A stretch of 64,000 nt of DNA. It comes from Coleophoma eucalyptorum (taxonomy: Eukaryota; Ascomycota; Leotiomycetes; Helotiales; Dermateaceae). The notes under the pieces were generated by a model. That model was not told the DNA's origin. It searched no databases and worked only from the letters and a program-made list of their open reading frames with translations. Below are positions 1 through 11,569 of the stretch, one piece after another (position 1 is the stretch's first letter; every line of letters starts with the position of its first letter). A program made the position numbers and the translations under genes. The stretch is from NCBI GenBank assembly GCA_026120035.1, contig JALRME010000051.1, positions 62,001 through 126,000 of the forward strand, in the 5' to 3' direction.

Positions 1-145
1 GGATTTGACGTCGGCTTTGCTGTCTAATTTCAATTCCGGCCATATGTTATGAACACATGACAGCTGGTGGCCTGAGGCTCGGCGAAGGAGGCTCGCACAG
101 AGAACCATCAGTAGAGATCACGGGGTTGTAAGATATCACGTGATT

Positions 146-171
146 GGATCAGTAGGATCAGTGGGATCAGT
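146..171. repeat. Three tandem copies of an 8-9 base motif
   Basis: The motif GGATCAGT occurs three times at a 9-base spacing, just downstream of a CACGTG hexamer and about 50 bases upstream of a TATA-like TCTATATAAG. The arrangement resembles the promoter part of an LTR, but no matching second end was found in the window, so it is listed only as a short tandem repeat. Confidence 0.5.
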
Positions 172-299
172 GAGTGATCCAGGTGAGCTAACTGATCCAC
201 AGGGCACGACGGTCTATATAAGTAAATAGTATTTCCTTAGTTTAGGAGCTTCGTGCTTAACTCAAATAACATCCTTTGACTGTTAGTAACGCGGTTCAC

Positions 300-1540
300 A
301 CTCAACCTACCTGCTACCAATGACACACCTACCTCTCCAACCAACCCCAACCCTCTGAGTACGAACTTCTAACGAGGTTAATACTTCGACCGTTACACCA
401 TAGCTCGCATGGGACGGCCACTTTCAATATAATCAACCGATTGATCTATAATATACCGACCAAAATGGGCGCGTAAAAAAATACGGATCGTAATAACTAG
501 CTTTGTTTATCGATTTCTTGGACGGCCAAATAATGTATCACGAGCGAATGGTACAATCCAATTCGGCTGGTATCCTATAGCACCATTAATATATACAAAA
601 ACATCAATGCATTGGTCAATTGTCGATCTTCGGTATCATCCGCTGGGTGGTAATTTGCAATAAGCGAGCATAGGATAAGTATCTCTGTTTAGAGTCTCTA
701 TTAGTTACTTGTACGAAGTATAGACAGGCTGCTCTACTGGAATTTGGATAGCGAGATTTATATACGTATACACGTGAAGACGAAGCCAAGAGGGTGTTTC
801 AATCCCCAGATATGTGCATAATAAACCACGATATAGAATGATGAGATTTCCTGGACTTCAAGGGAAAAAATAGAATGTCGAGGTAATACCTTCTACTCTA
901 TAGTGGGGAAATAGGTTCGTTAGTATACGACCGTATTCTTATATAGTAAGTATATCAACTGTATGTCCTTTTCTTAGTGTTATGATTCTTACTCTATCGT
1001 TTCTAGTATTTGAAAGTCTGACCTATCTTTGTGGAGAAATATGGATGACTAGATGCTATATGGGATAAGATAATGAGGAAAGCCTACCTTCCGATGGATG
1101 AGTAGTCATCGGAAGGAGAACTAGAGGAAGAATCGTCATTAGAATAGGTATTGAACTCTAAGAAGCATTAATTACTTAAAACTTGATATTGTTTCTGAGA
1201 TGATCTCGAGGTAGTTCTATAAAGAACACTAGGAGTATATATATGTAAAAGAAAAAATAGATAGGGAACTCCGGGTATATATATTAATAAAACTATTACT
1301 TGGAGAACTAAGATAGTCGTAAGAGGATTCCTAATAAAACTTGTCGTGAGACAGTAGTACTTCCGATCCGATAGAAGATATTGTAACAGCGGTAGTATTA
1401 TCGCTTGATATTTTCAAAGTGGACTATCTCTTGTTGCTAAGACTATACTCGAATTCTTTTGAATGATATATATATCACCTGGTTTTAGGTAAGCCTTATT
1501 GAACATTCGATTCTTGCTACTCTAAGTTTTCCTTGCTCTG
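300..1540. other. AT-rich stretch without recognisable gene
   Basis: No open frame or family resemblance was found on either strand. The sequence is full of TATA, TAG and CTA words and poor in CpA/TpG, as expected of old repeats altered by RIP. Confidence 0.5.
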
Positions 1541-3230
1541 TCCGTAGTACCTACCCCTCCTCTTGAACTTCCAACAACCAAGTTCCTTAGATTAATATAG
1601 TCAAACTTCGCTAGCGTCGCTTAGCCATGAGTCCTCTTAGCTTCTATAGCAACAAGGAGCACAAGTAGTGCGTTGATGATAGTTATTATCATAATGTAGA
1701 GTCTGTCCCTAAGTTTCAACGCTTTAATTTCGATCAAAGCTAACACCGTCTCTGTGTCGTTGGCTACCATGAGCTGAGCACTAGCGTAGCCCGCTAATAT
1801 ATCATCGACTATCGTTGTGATAGAGTTGTTTAAGCCGGCTAACGTGGCCTTAGCGACACTAAGAGAATTATTGGTGTACGTAACGTAGTTATTGATACTT
1901 GCTTTGAATGAATTACTAACGAGGGAAGAGTATAGGCTGGTCTAATCGGTCGAGATAAGTATAAACTACCAAGTGGCTAAGAAGGTGAGAAACCCTATTG
2001 GTTCTATATCTTTAGTATCGCTAGTGGGAGTAACGGTAATATTGCGGTTCACGATATCTACCGAGATATTGAAAAGTCGAGGTTGGAAGTCAATCGAGTA
2101 TTGCGTATTGTTGAGGTTGGAGTAGTAGTACCCCGAGACGATTCTCAAAACTCGACCGATAGTATTTGACGATAATGCTATACTAATAGCGACGATATCT
2201 GTCGTACTGTATCCTATATACCTTGACTATTCTTCCTGGCCGTCGCTATTTGGTAGCTCTCCCTTAGTATCGTATATGTATATCGACGTACTAGCTTCAG
2301 CCCCAAGGGTATCTGTATTGCCGGTTAGGCTGAAAGCGGAGCTAGTATTGTAGATACAATTAACTACTAGCGCGTAACCTCTTTCTTGAAATTTATACCC
2401 GACTGCAAGGGGATTGAGAAGGACGCTCTCGTCAGTCAAGCCAAAGGAAGTTCTAACTCCATATGACCGCCCGTAGTAGGTGAAGCGGGAATAGTCAAGC
2501 TTCTGGTGTTGCCGCTCGCTACCGTCCACGTTGGTGGCGGTTGAAGTAGTATACAATAGCGACCCAAGATACGCCTCGCTTACGTTGTATGCAAATATGC
2601 CATTCTTGTTGGTGACCGACGCTAAGCCCGTCCGTTCGGTATAGTTCAGACGTAGGAGTGTTGTATTCGAATAGGATGGAACCGTGATGTTGTCTAGCTT
2701 AAATATAGTGGTGCTAACGGGGGTGATCGCGGCGGCCTAGAGAGCCGATGGCACAATACAGAGCTCACTGAAGGCTAGTAAGCCGAGGGCAAAATGCAGC
2801 GGTAGACTCCAATTAAGCTTCTTCGACTGTAGACTGTTCCAAAACTGTAGAGTGTCCAGTGAGGTTGGCCGCGAGGTAAGTCGCAGACGGGTACTATAAT
2901 TGACGAGTATACCTAAGACCGTGACTTAGATTAGACCAAGAGTGTTCGCGGCTACCTGCATAACCGCTTGCACCGGGGCTCGGTTCGTAGTGATGATCTG
3001 ATATATCTCCTTGGACAAGGTGATATGATGGAGGTTGGTAGCGAGCAAAAGACTGCTGACAACGGTGGTCACGGTTAGAGTCAAGAAAACCTAATACTTC
3101 TCCGCTATACCAAGGACAGGCGGGCCATCGTGAGCCGGCGTTATAGACTTGGAAGTGGAACTGATCGAGCGATTCTCGGCCGAGAGTAACGGAGCTTGCG
3201 AATGGTGGTCGGGTACTAGTGATATAAACG
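1540..3230 (-). pseudogene. RIP-decayed multi-pass membrane protein (fungal family of unknown function)
   Basis: Reading the minus strand in one frame from about 3230 to 1560 gives a coherent protein broken by many TAG codons, mostly where Trp or Gln is expected. Visible pieces are an N-terminal membrane segment near 3090, a second near 2790-2740, a long extracellular-type middle with N-glycosylation-like NTS/NYT sites (open frame 2227-2556), and a C-terminal membrane helix near 1690 followed by a conserved tail. The order matches a large family of uncharacterised plasma-membrane proteins of Aspergillus, Penicillium and relatives. All stops are explained by C-to-T change at CpA on either strand. 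The family assignment is from memory of its pattern; the decay is seen directly. Confidence 0.55.
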
Positions 3231-4320
3231 AATATGTCCTTGGGCGTAATAATAATATAATGCTAGAGTAAGTCGACGCCCTGTCCGTACGACTTCGTAC
3301 TCAAATTAACAACGATTAGTAACAAAGTCTTCCGAGGAAAGATCTATTTATATATACGTAGTACTTGATAAGGCTATAAACCCTCTAGGCGCGCATATGT
3401 ACTTATAGGGGATTGCACTCAACTTATATCGCTAGGCGTCGCTATATATCAATCGCTAGCCAATATCGATATTTCGCTAGGCTGTATAACTGTTGTACCT
3501 GAGCTGAAATATTTTAGATAGGGGAATTATGTCTGCGCCTCATTTAGTACTCTGAGGATATATAAACCCCTGCTATATTAGTTAAGTTTCTGCGATTCCT
3601 ATAGATGATTGACTAAAACACCTATACGCCAAAGAAACGTATAGGATATGACAGGGGCTACTTATCCCTAAAGTATTAAATATCTATTTATACAAAACAA
3701 GCTAAGCTGCCTTTGTTATAGAGTGTAGGTACGCTGTACTATAGCTATGTCTCTACTTTTTATTTTTACTATCGTTTGATAGGTGGTTGCTACGTAAAAA
3801 TATCTATTTAACGATAAGAAATTTAATTGTTATTTATTTCGAATATCTTATGTTACGACTTCGATACTATAAGATAAAATAGAGTTAGTGTTGGTATAGT
3901 AGTTGTATGGACTAGGTGATAACACATTATATGATTACTATATTCCTCACTGGTATCCCTTATATATCTTATATCCCTACCTTTTATAGTATAGAAAATA
4001 GCATTATTAATAACTATACCATCGATACTGTATTTAGTATACTATAACAACTAGCTAAAGCTTGTTACCTAACATTGTTACCTGGTATATGTCACGTGAC
4101 CGTGGTAGTAGAAGCAAGTACGAAATTAAGGGATGAATTATATCGGAGGGGTTTCGTAGGGAATACAAGGTAGACTATAAAGGGAATATATTTTACCTTA
4201 GATTTCCAATTATTTTTTCTATTTTTCTTTATATTCTTAGTATCCTTTATAGTAGACCTAAAAGACTCGATTTCTCATAGAAATCTACACTCTTATATAC
4301 TTTTATTTCGCATATAAGTT
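3230..4320. other. AT-rich RIP-type DNA, no gene seen
   Basis: The stretch is dominated by TATA, TAGTA and CTATA words. No frame longer than about 60 codons and no family resemblance was found. It is probably the remains of transposons beyond recognition. Confidence 0.45.
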
Positions 4321-4322
4321 AC

Positions 4323-4512
4323 TGTTGGTTTACGTCAAGTAACGTAATAGGTGACTTTCAAGTCAAATCAGGTTCAGAATAGGTTTGTAGTAGTTGGTTC
4401 ATGTCTATTGAAGAGAGTGTGAGGCAGAGAGGTATAAGTACCTCTCTCGCTAATGATACTGTATGTAACATGTGACTAGGTCTCGTGATTGACCTATAAT
4501 GATATTCCGACA
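4323..4512. repeat. LTR-like repeat related to the solo LTR at 10515
   Basis: It begins TGTTGGTTTACGTC, like the copy at 10515 (TGTTGGTTTGCGTC), and shares the internal stretch around GAAGAGAGTGTGAG and the CCTC-TCGCTAA block near its end. It ends TTCCGACA where the other copy ends ACCAACA. The flanks (GTTAC and AACCT) do not form a target duplication, so this copy may have lost an original flank. The two copies bracket the OrsD/RecQ pseudogene in direct orientation. Confidence 0.5.
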
Positions 4513-4534
4513 ACCTTATTCTTCTCCTTCTTCT

Positions 4535-4547
4535 TAACCCTAACCCT
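4535..4547. repeat. Interstitial telomere-like motif
   Basis: TAACCCTAACCCT, just over two units of the usual fungal telomere repeat, lies 260 bases beyond the 3' end of the helicase-like gene. Single TTAGGG units occur nearby at 4691 and 4764. Two units can arise by chance in AT-rich DNA, so this is only suggestive. Confidence 0.4.
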
Positions 4548-4808
4548 TATTTATTCTTTAACAATAGCGTCTATCCCCCTCCCCTCTTTCTAACCTCACT
4601 TCCTTGCTTTTGACTTCGTTAGCGTTTACTCCTCCTACTACTTACTAAATATAGTTTGGCCTATCGTAGCGTTACTAGAGGTTAGAGAGCTTAGGGTTTA
4701 AAGGATTGAAGGTTAAATAGGCAGTAAAATAGTAGGTATAAATAAGAAAGGGGTTATACAAGTTAGGGTTTCTCTTCTCTTTACATCTTCAAAGTGCCCT
4801 AAGTAGTA

Positions 4809-7800
4809 TTAATACAACTCGAACTGGACTAAAGCTGCAGCAGCTACACGGACTGCCCAGATTGCCTTACCTCCCCCAAAGCTTGTTGATCTACCACACC
4901 ACCTAAAAAATTCGTCAGTGTCGTCAAACCTCTGCTGAAACTGTTCTAAGAGCCACTCCTGCGCACTGCCGCCATAAAAAATACCGTAACAAAGAGGCAT
5001 AACAATATCAGTAAAGAGGCAGCTCTGGCAGCCACTCTCTAGATCGGCTCGCTGACAGACGGCCTGGGGGTTATAACACCAATAACAGGCGTGGTACGGA
5101 GCAATCCATGGCCCTCGGTGCCCCTGGTTCCGAACCCGGTTACGAGTCTCGAAGAACTCGAACCGGCGCCAGCAGGTAGGGAACGCGTGATCCCAAGCAT
5201 CACCGGATGCCCGACAGAGGAGGCACGTACCTTGAACCGCGAGCAGGTCTTCCTTATACCGGCTGAGCTCAAGGCTAGCTAGGCGACGCTTCTCACTAAT
5301 AGCTATACTTCCAGTGGGCTGGAGAGCTGGGACAGTAGGTGACGCAGCCCGAGCGGGACCAGCGCTGCAAATATCACATATGACGTCCTCGTCAGCCTGG
5401 CATTGTCGCCAGTAGGGCTCCGAATCAAGGTGTTCGCTCAAGCATTTCCGGCGGCAGTCTTGGCCGAGTAGGTAGCGATAGAGTGCTTTCTTCTCGACTG
5501 TAGTGTCTTTGGCGGCTTGCGGCTTCCACAGACGTGCAAGGAGGACTAACGAGTATGCTTCCTTCCCATCTCGCCCAGCCCTACCAGACTCTTGGGCAAA
5601 GTCGATTAAAGATGACGGCTCGTTTACATGGATCACGAGGCGAACGTGGGCATAGTCAAAGCCAGCGCTAAGGGCAGATGTAGCCACAATGTATGGCTGG
5701 TCCGAGGAGTGGAGCCATGTTCTCAGCAGCTCTTCTTTCTGTTCGGCCGTGCCCACGTCGGCTGTATACTGGGAGCAACAAAGGAGCTCAGCGAGTGTGG
5801 CAGCCTCTTCCTTTGTCCGGACATATAAGATGATCTTGTCTTGAGCCTAATCCAAAAGTTGGCTAGCTTCCCATGCATCTTTTGCTTTCCGCGCGCCTTC
5901 TTCAAGCAGACGCCCTGGCCCCGCGACCTGCTCTACCATATAAAACAGTTTTCGTCGGTTGGTCGATGCACGAATAATCTTGGGATGAACCAGATTATTC
6001 TGTAACTCAAACTGAGACTGCATAGTGGGGGGCAAGGTAGCAGTCAAGTAAACAAACTGTGTACGGACTCCACGAACAAGAGCCAAGTCAACCATAGCAG
6101 CTCGATATTCAGACGTCGTTATAGTAAAGTGAGCCTCGTCCAGGACAATCCGCTCTAGTTCGCCTTTAGCTGCCAGCTTATAGGCGTAAGCTCGGAAGGC
6201 CTTGGTCCCAGCAGCCTCGGCACTCACAAACACCAAGGGGGCAGTTCGTGTTTCGAGGGGCGTCCAGATCCAGTGATCGATGGCCAGTTCACGTACGCGG
6301 CGGAGCAGGTCTCCACGGAGAGAGACGAGGGGGAGGATTAGGATCGTGATGCCGGCATCAGGATGCACACACGGTAGCATGAATAGCAAACTCTTTCCCT
6401 CCCCCGTGCTAGTATAACGACCACCTGCTCTGTCCTAGACATCACAGTCACTATAGCACATTCTTGCATCGTAGACTTCCATTGCAGATCCTTGTCTTGG
6501 TATAATTGGCGTGCCTCTTTTAACAAAGCAGTAGCAGACCACTTTTTGCGTGGACGATAGATGCCCTGAGCAATTCTTTTTAGCAGTCTTGGGCCATCTA
6601 TTTCAGAGTCAACCCGTTTGCGCTTACTAACAGAACCTAGGAGGGCATCCACGTCCCAGAAGTCCTTCCATAGTGTCGACGCCCGCAGGTTGCGGCGAAT
6701 CAGGCCATCCCACACATTGCCAAAACTGTTGTTCTGCTGGTTAGCATATGCCCGGTTGACAGTCCATGTGCTATGGTTCCGCTGGCTCGTCATAGCCCGG
6801 ATATCAGCATCGATTTCCTCGGCCTCTTCACTTGCTTCCTGGTCCACGTCAAAGCAAGCAAGGTCAGCTGGAAACTTGGTCTTGACTATAGTAACGGTCA
6901 TCTGTCGCCAGATAGCAATACCTATCTTAGGAATGCTAGCTCGAACACATGCTTGCTTCATACATTGTGTTAGCCGGTTGTCAGCCCACACCTTGCCATT
7001 CTTCCACCAGAGGTAGGGGGAGATCACAGCACGCGGGGCAGACTGGCGGAGGAAGATCTGGCGTAGTGGGATGACCCAAGTAAGGAAGTCCAGTAGAAGG
7101 TCGCTGATGGCTGTAGGTAAAAACCGGATGTTATCCTTGAACTTGCCCGTTTGCTGCTGACCTTTGTGGTAGGTTGTATATAGCATCATAAGTCCATGCT
7201 TAACATAGGCGTTCCGTCGCCGCTGGGTATTATACCAGGTGACAGAGAACAGCTCGCTCTCGCGTAGGGGCTGGCCAGAAGCCATATGGGTCAAGACGAG
7301 CAGCCGTTTCAGGAACTCCTCTACGGTACTCTCGTACTGGTCAATGGCTTTCTGGCGCCAGGTCTTCGTCCCGTCATCCGCAGTCTCTAGGAAGGAGTCC
7401 CGCAGTGGCTTGGACGTCTGGATCGCAGTGAGTAGGGCCGTGGCTGACCCTTTCAGTAGGTCGGCATTCTCGCGGTGCTGACCCCAAAACCAGCCAAAGG
7501 CGTCTGCATCCAGGTTATCCTTTAGTGCCCAGGCCTGGATCCGAGGGAGATTCTGGACTCCAAACATCAACTCGCCGTAGAGGAACTGGCGCGCTTGAGT
7601 AAATTCTGAAAGGAGTAGTTGAGGCAGTTGGTCCATGTGCAGATCCACATCTCCATAGGTCAAGGTCTTCTCTTCCGGGTTCCCACTCTGCCTGGTGCGC
7701 TCCCACGACCTCCTTGGACACCGTAAAGAGCAGCAAGCGCCAGCCAAGGGCCTCGCCCATCGGGGTCTCGGTTTCGGGCTGGAGGAACCGCTCGCAGTAC

Positions 7801-9121
7801 CCCTTGATGAGATCCAGGGTGTTCCCATGCCCAGCCCGTTCAAGGAGACGCTAGCATGGAAGATGATCAATTGAACCACCCAGATCAGTCTTGAGAGGAA
7901 GGAGTTGTAGTTGCCAGCCTCCTTCCAGGTCTTGGTGAATGGCCTCACGCTATGCATAGCACAGAAGCTTAGCAAAGGCGAGCTATATCGGCTGCCGCCA
8001 AACTCATGGCAGATGATGGCCATGCAAAACACCGACAAGCTGTCTCGCAGCTTCTCTCGCTCTTGGCTCTGGGCACTTCTGATAACCCTAGCCCATGCAT
8101 TAGCCTGCTCGTCGGTCAACTGAATCGAATCTGCAGGGGTTTGCTGGCTGTTGCCAGACGTGGTGAAGTGGCTACCACTGTGGACGACCCGATAGCAATA
8201 TGTGAGGAACTGCTTCCAGTACCGGCGGTTGGTCTTCACGGTCTCCGGCTCCTTTTTCGGCTCGAATCCTCGTGCCTTTCCCACGGTGGCGGTGTGAAAA
8301 CGACTCAGGGCCAGCTGTCGGGGCCAGGTGAGCATGCACTCTGGTCCATCAAAGCACCAGCTATGGGCCTCGGAGAGGATCTCATCCATAACCTCTAAGG
8401 TGAAGAATAGCTCTGGCGCGTTGTCGGCATTCTTAGGCAGGGAGAACGATGCTTGGATCTGCTCTTTGTCAAGCCCCTCGAGACAATCCTTGATGCCAGT
8501 CCGCTGAAGCCATGGCATAACAGCAGACCGATGGTTACCAAAGCCCTGGACGATATTGGCGGCTGCTTTGCTATCTTCCTTGGCACAGTGAACGTCTTTG
8601 GCTTGCTGCTGAAAGAATCTCTCCTCTTCGTGGCCTAAGTATTGCTCTGGCTTAACATGATCCAAGCAGTTACTATCTCCCTCTGAGGCTACAACAAAAT
8701 ACCGGATCAGGCGGTTCTCGGCAAAGAATGTCTGAAGCTTGCAGGTTTGCCATAGCGGGCTGTCTTTATGTGAGCTAGGCTTCTGCTGGTGGGCTTTTGA
8801 CACATGCAGCTTCATGGTCTTGAGGTTTCTCGTGAGCCCTCCCGTGCAAGTTAAGCACTGCCAGCCATCTATAACACGTAGGCCACGGATAGCCGTAGCC
8901 GGCACTGCCTCTGTCGTCCCTGGGATCCCTACGTTCTCAGGAGCGGCGAGGGTGTAGCTGCCAAAGAGCCCTCCTAGACTTTTGAGCTGGGCACCACACA
9001 AGCTGTGTGGTTGCTGTCGAAGGTGCGGAACCCAGACGTCAGGCCGTGGCTGCAGGCAGTGGCCACATAGCGTACATAGAAGCACCTTCCACTCAGGGAG
9101 GTAGACGAAAGGCTCGCTCAT
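4809..9121 (-). pseudogene. Broken OrsD zinc-finger / tyrosine-recombinase-like / RecQ helicase gene
   Basis: The N-terminus (ATG at 9121) has the paired zinc-finger pattern of OrsD/DUF3505: a CTLCGHC motif, a second CLTC motif, then a conserved FFAENRL-YFVV segment. The middle looks like a tyrosine recombinase: a box with GQPLRESEL near 7270, a Lys in YHKG near 7165, AIWRQ near 6915 and a late H..Y pair (RNHST..RAYAN) near 6765. The C-terminal third is a RecQ-type helicase with Walker A near 6400, DEAH box near 6155, and a motif VI-like QESGRAGRDG near 5580. Lesions: a one-base loss inside Walker A (6407-6409), an in-frame TAG at 5847-5849, and two compensating shifts near 7855 and 7680 that put the true reading in another frame between them. 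Without lesions it would be about 1,440 residues. The layout resembles fungal telomere-linked helicases. Intact function is excluded for this copy. Confidence 0.75.
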
Positions 9122-9207
9122 GATGTCCACCACCTTCGGCCCCAGTTGGAGCGGCTCTAGAAGCAGAGTGCAGATCTGGGGGAAGCGGTCATTATGGTCA
9201 AGCTATT

Positions 9208-9800
9208 ATGGTCAACTGGCCCGTGCCCACCCCCCGGTCAGGGGGAGATGAGTATGGGGAAGACGGTCATTATTTTGGCTCAAGAATCTTAGAAGGAAAA
9301 GCTGCAGAAAAATGCCTGCCTCCAGTAGCTTTGCAAGTATGTCGCGAATCACGTCAACACACTCTGAAACAATACACGGCTATAGAGCATCCCAATTCAC
9401 CATCTGGTTCATTCTACTTTAGCCCCTACTGCGATGTGTTATGGCTCAGCCTCGATTTTATCGATGACCCGGAGCGTCTACAACACTTGGAGCAAGGATA
9501 TGCTGATTAGCTAGACTGTATTAGAATTGTCTTAGTGGAGGAGATAGAATGGTCAGAGAATTATATGTCGGACCATCTTCGACTGTTTCATGGCATAACA
9601 ACCATCCAGATTGTTTATAGCGACTATGATGAAGATAGAGATGAGATTTCAGCTGTTGAAAGTAGAGACTTGCAAATACGTGCTGGCGAGATCAGATCTC
9701 GGTTTGAAGAACTCGAAGAGCTCTCCACGAAAGTCATACAATACCTTGATCGCGATGGCAATGTCTACTAGAATATTTAAGATGAGCTATCACAAGGTGA
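9208..9800 (+). pseudogene. 2EXR-domain protein relic
   Basis: The first frame contains the 2EXR hallmark: LPPVALQVCRESRQHTL followed by FYFSPYCDVLWLSLDF, the core of a fungal domain of unknown role. It meets TAG at 9508-9510, but the same frame continues with an equally family-like segment to a second stop at 9771, and more weakly beyond. The usual N-terminal FPxLPxELRxxIW block is missing, because the sequence upstream of 9230 is unrelated. The gene is therefore 5'-truncated and carries at least two nonsense codons. It lies head-to-head with the helicase pseudogene, only 90 bases away. Confidence 0.65.
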
Positions 9801-9839
9801 AGCTTGGTTCCTAACAATGGAGGTGCCATCTTTTACTGG

Positions 9840-10510
9840 CTATTAGATTGAGAAGGAATAGAGATGTAGGATCATCAGCCAGAATCAGCGAAGAAAGTCT
9901 GGTCGGCCAATTTTGGCTCTTAGAAGATCTTAATGAAGGTCAATAATAATAGACGGTAACTTAATTCTAGAGCATTTAGAACATTGACAGCAAATTTATT
10001 CGAAAATGTCTACTCTGGCATACATATCACAACTCACGATCCACCTCTCTCGAACGTAATGGCATATGTCTACTCACGCTCAAAAAGCTAAGCACTATAA
10101 AACTAACTTACCTTACTATATAGCAAGGATGTTAGCTGTAGACCTACTTCATGGCTTCTTAGGGTCCAGAGACCTATGGCTACAGCGATTAGACCCTACT
10201 CCCTCAGCCTTCCCTCAGCCTGAAAGGGGTTTGTTTCTTGAATTAGAGCAGGATTACAAGCACGTACAATGGATATCGAAGAATAGGAAAGGATTGTTCA
10301 TGACTTTGGGGATTATAAGTCAGAACGGATTCCTCAGCTTAAGATGACAGCATTTCCACAATACATGGCTGGAGTCAAGGACTAGGAGATCCAGACCTTT
10401 TATAAATTGCCCCGTAGAAGGAGCTATTCGTTGTTTAGACCTCTTGCTTCTGTATTTAATAACTTTAAAAAGGCAAGCAGGAGATTTAGATCTAGTTTGG
10501 GTGCTTTATA
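9840..10510. other. Unassigned stretch with one small open frame
   Basis: The only notable frame is 10066-10347 on the plus strand (93 codons). It starts MSTHAQKAK and contains a PTPSAFPQPERG stretch. It resembles no family I know, and splice sites are not evident. It may be the continuation of the 2EXR relic or chance. Confidence 0.2.
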
Positions 10511-10514
10511 GTAC

Positions 10515-10669
10515 TGTTGGTTTGCGTCCATAACAAATTCGACTTATAGATTAACAAGTTTATTCATTCATACGTGATATGTAGAAGAGAGTGTGAGAGA
10601 GGGAGGTATATACCCCTCCCTCGCTAAGACCTGTTCGTCCCGTGATGACCAGAGAATCGTATACCAACA
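10515..10669. mobile_element. Solo LTR with perfect 5-base target duplication
   Basis: The element starts TGTTGGT and ends ACCAACA, a perfect 7-base inverted terminus, and is flanked by AGTAC on both sides (10510-10514 and 10670-10674). The size of 155 bases, the TG..CA ends and the 5-base duplication are those of a solo LTR of a Ty1/Copia- or Gypsy-type element whose body was lost by LTR recombination. It is related to 4323-4512. Confidence 0.85.
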
Positions 10670-10679
10670 AGTACTTAGT

Positions 10680-11088
10680 TAAAGTCTATAAATCTTGTTT
10701 AAAAGGTAACTTTGAATTAGAGAAGGCTTTGTGAAAAAGCGGTTGATTGTTGAGGAATTAGGACAAGAAAGAAGTTGTAGATTCGCGATAGCTAGCGGCT
10801 GTGTTCGAACAGCTATGTCCTCTACGAAGGGCTGTGGGAGTCTGTCATAGAAGTTTGAAATATTCAAAGCTTTATGTTCGACGTGTATGCACGTGCTAGG
10901 ACTAGCGGGAATGTGTCACATTCCGCTGAGACTTACAGTTCTTAGGATAGTAAACGGGATGCCGTATCTAGTTATCGGATCCAAAAGATTGTTTGTGTAG
11001 GTATATAGATCAAGATTGTACGAAACCAGTCAACCGGAATCGGGAGACCAGCACCGGTCTCCCGGTCCCAGTCTTTGATGGTCTAACG
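10680..11088. other. Intergenic, hairpins only
   Basis: No coding potential was seen. Two hairpins lie at the right end: GGGAGACC pairing with GGTCTCCC (11042-11063), and GATGGTCTAA pairing with its complement in TTTAGACCATC (11077-11105). The second runs into the direct repeat. Confidence 0.4.
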
Positions 11089-11569
11089 GTCATTTAGACC
11101 ATCAAGTAAATCTTTCTTCTATATTCCTCGAGAACGGATTGAAGCTTCTCGAATTCCAATAATCGAGGCTGACCCAGAAACCGATATACTCTGCTCTACA
11201 TTATCCAAGTTTGTTACGCGATATACTGTAGCCTACTCCTAAAATGTGGGTCGCATTACAGTAATCCGGTAACCGACTCTAGTTTCCCCGTTCGGAGCTT
11301 TGACTTTCCGAGAATTCCTTCCTTTCTATTTGTCACCCTTATGACAGGGGCTAAGCCCCTTTTTGTACTGCCTTCGGCTTACTTGGAATAGCACAACACG
11401 ACCAAAAAACCAGACCCTGTTTCTTACCGCTCAGCACACCTGGAAAGCTGCATACTCATTCGCAAAGAACAAACCATGCACAATCTGCCTTGCATTGTGC
11501 CTCCTACTTGCCTTGCCGCTCAGCAGTCATGTGGACTTCCACTCCTGGACCAGTATCTACGGATAATAC
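11089..11569 (+). repeat. Direct repeat, copy A (left border of the metabolic island)
   Basis: This copy matches 27691-28178 over its whole length at high identity with a few small gaps. Both contain a short frame whose start reads SFRPS and continues through PREWIEAS and EADPETDI, the block GTGGGTCGCATTACAG, and a hairpin AGGGGCTAAGCCCCT followed by five T, which is intact only in this copy. In copy B the repeat follows directly on ankyrin/NLR C-terminal coding sequence, so the repeat may derive from the end of an NLR gene plus its 3' flank. Confidence 0.85.

Noticed and set aside
5039..5282. Short plus- and minus-strand frames in the helicase region
   Set aside because: They are shadows of the RecQ-type reading frame.
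10066..10347. A real gene of 93 codons
   Set aside because: No family, no splice support and no promoter; kept only as a note in the unassigned stretch.
11343..11366. Hairpin AGGGGCTAAGCCCCT followed by T-run, like a bacterial terminator
   Set aside because: The context is fungal, the stem is not kept in repeat copy B, and no Pol III A/B boxes were found near it.
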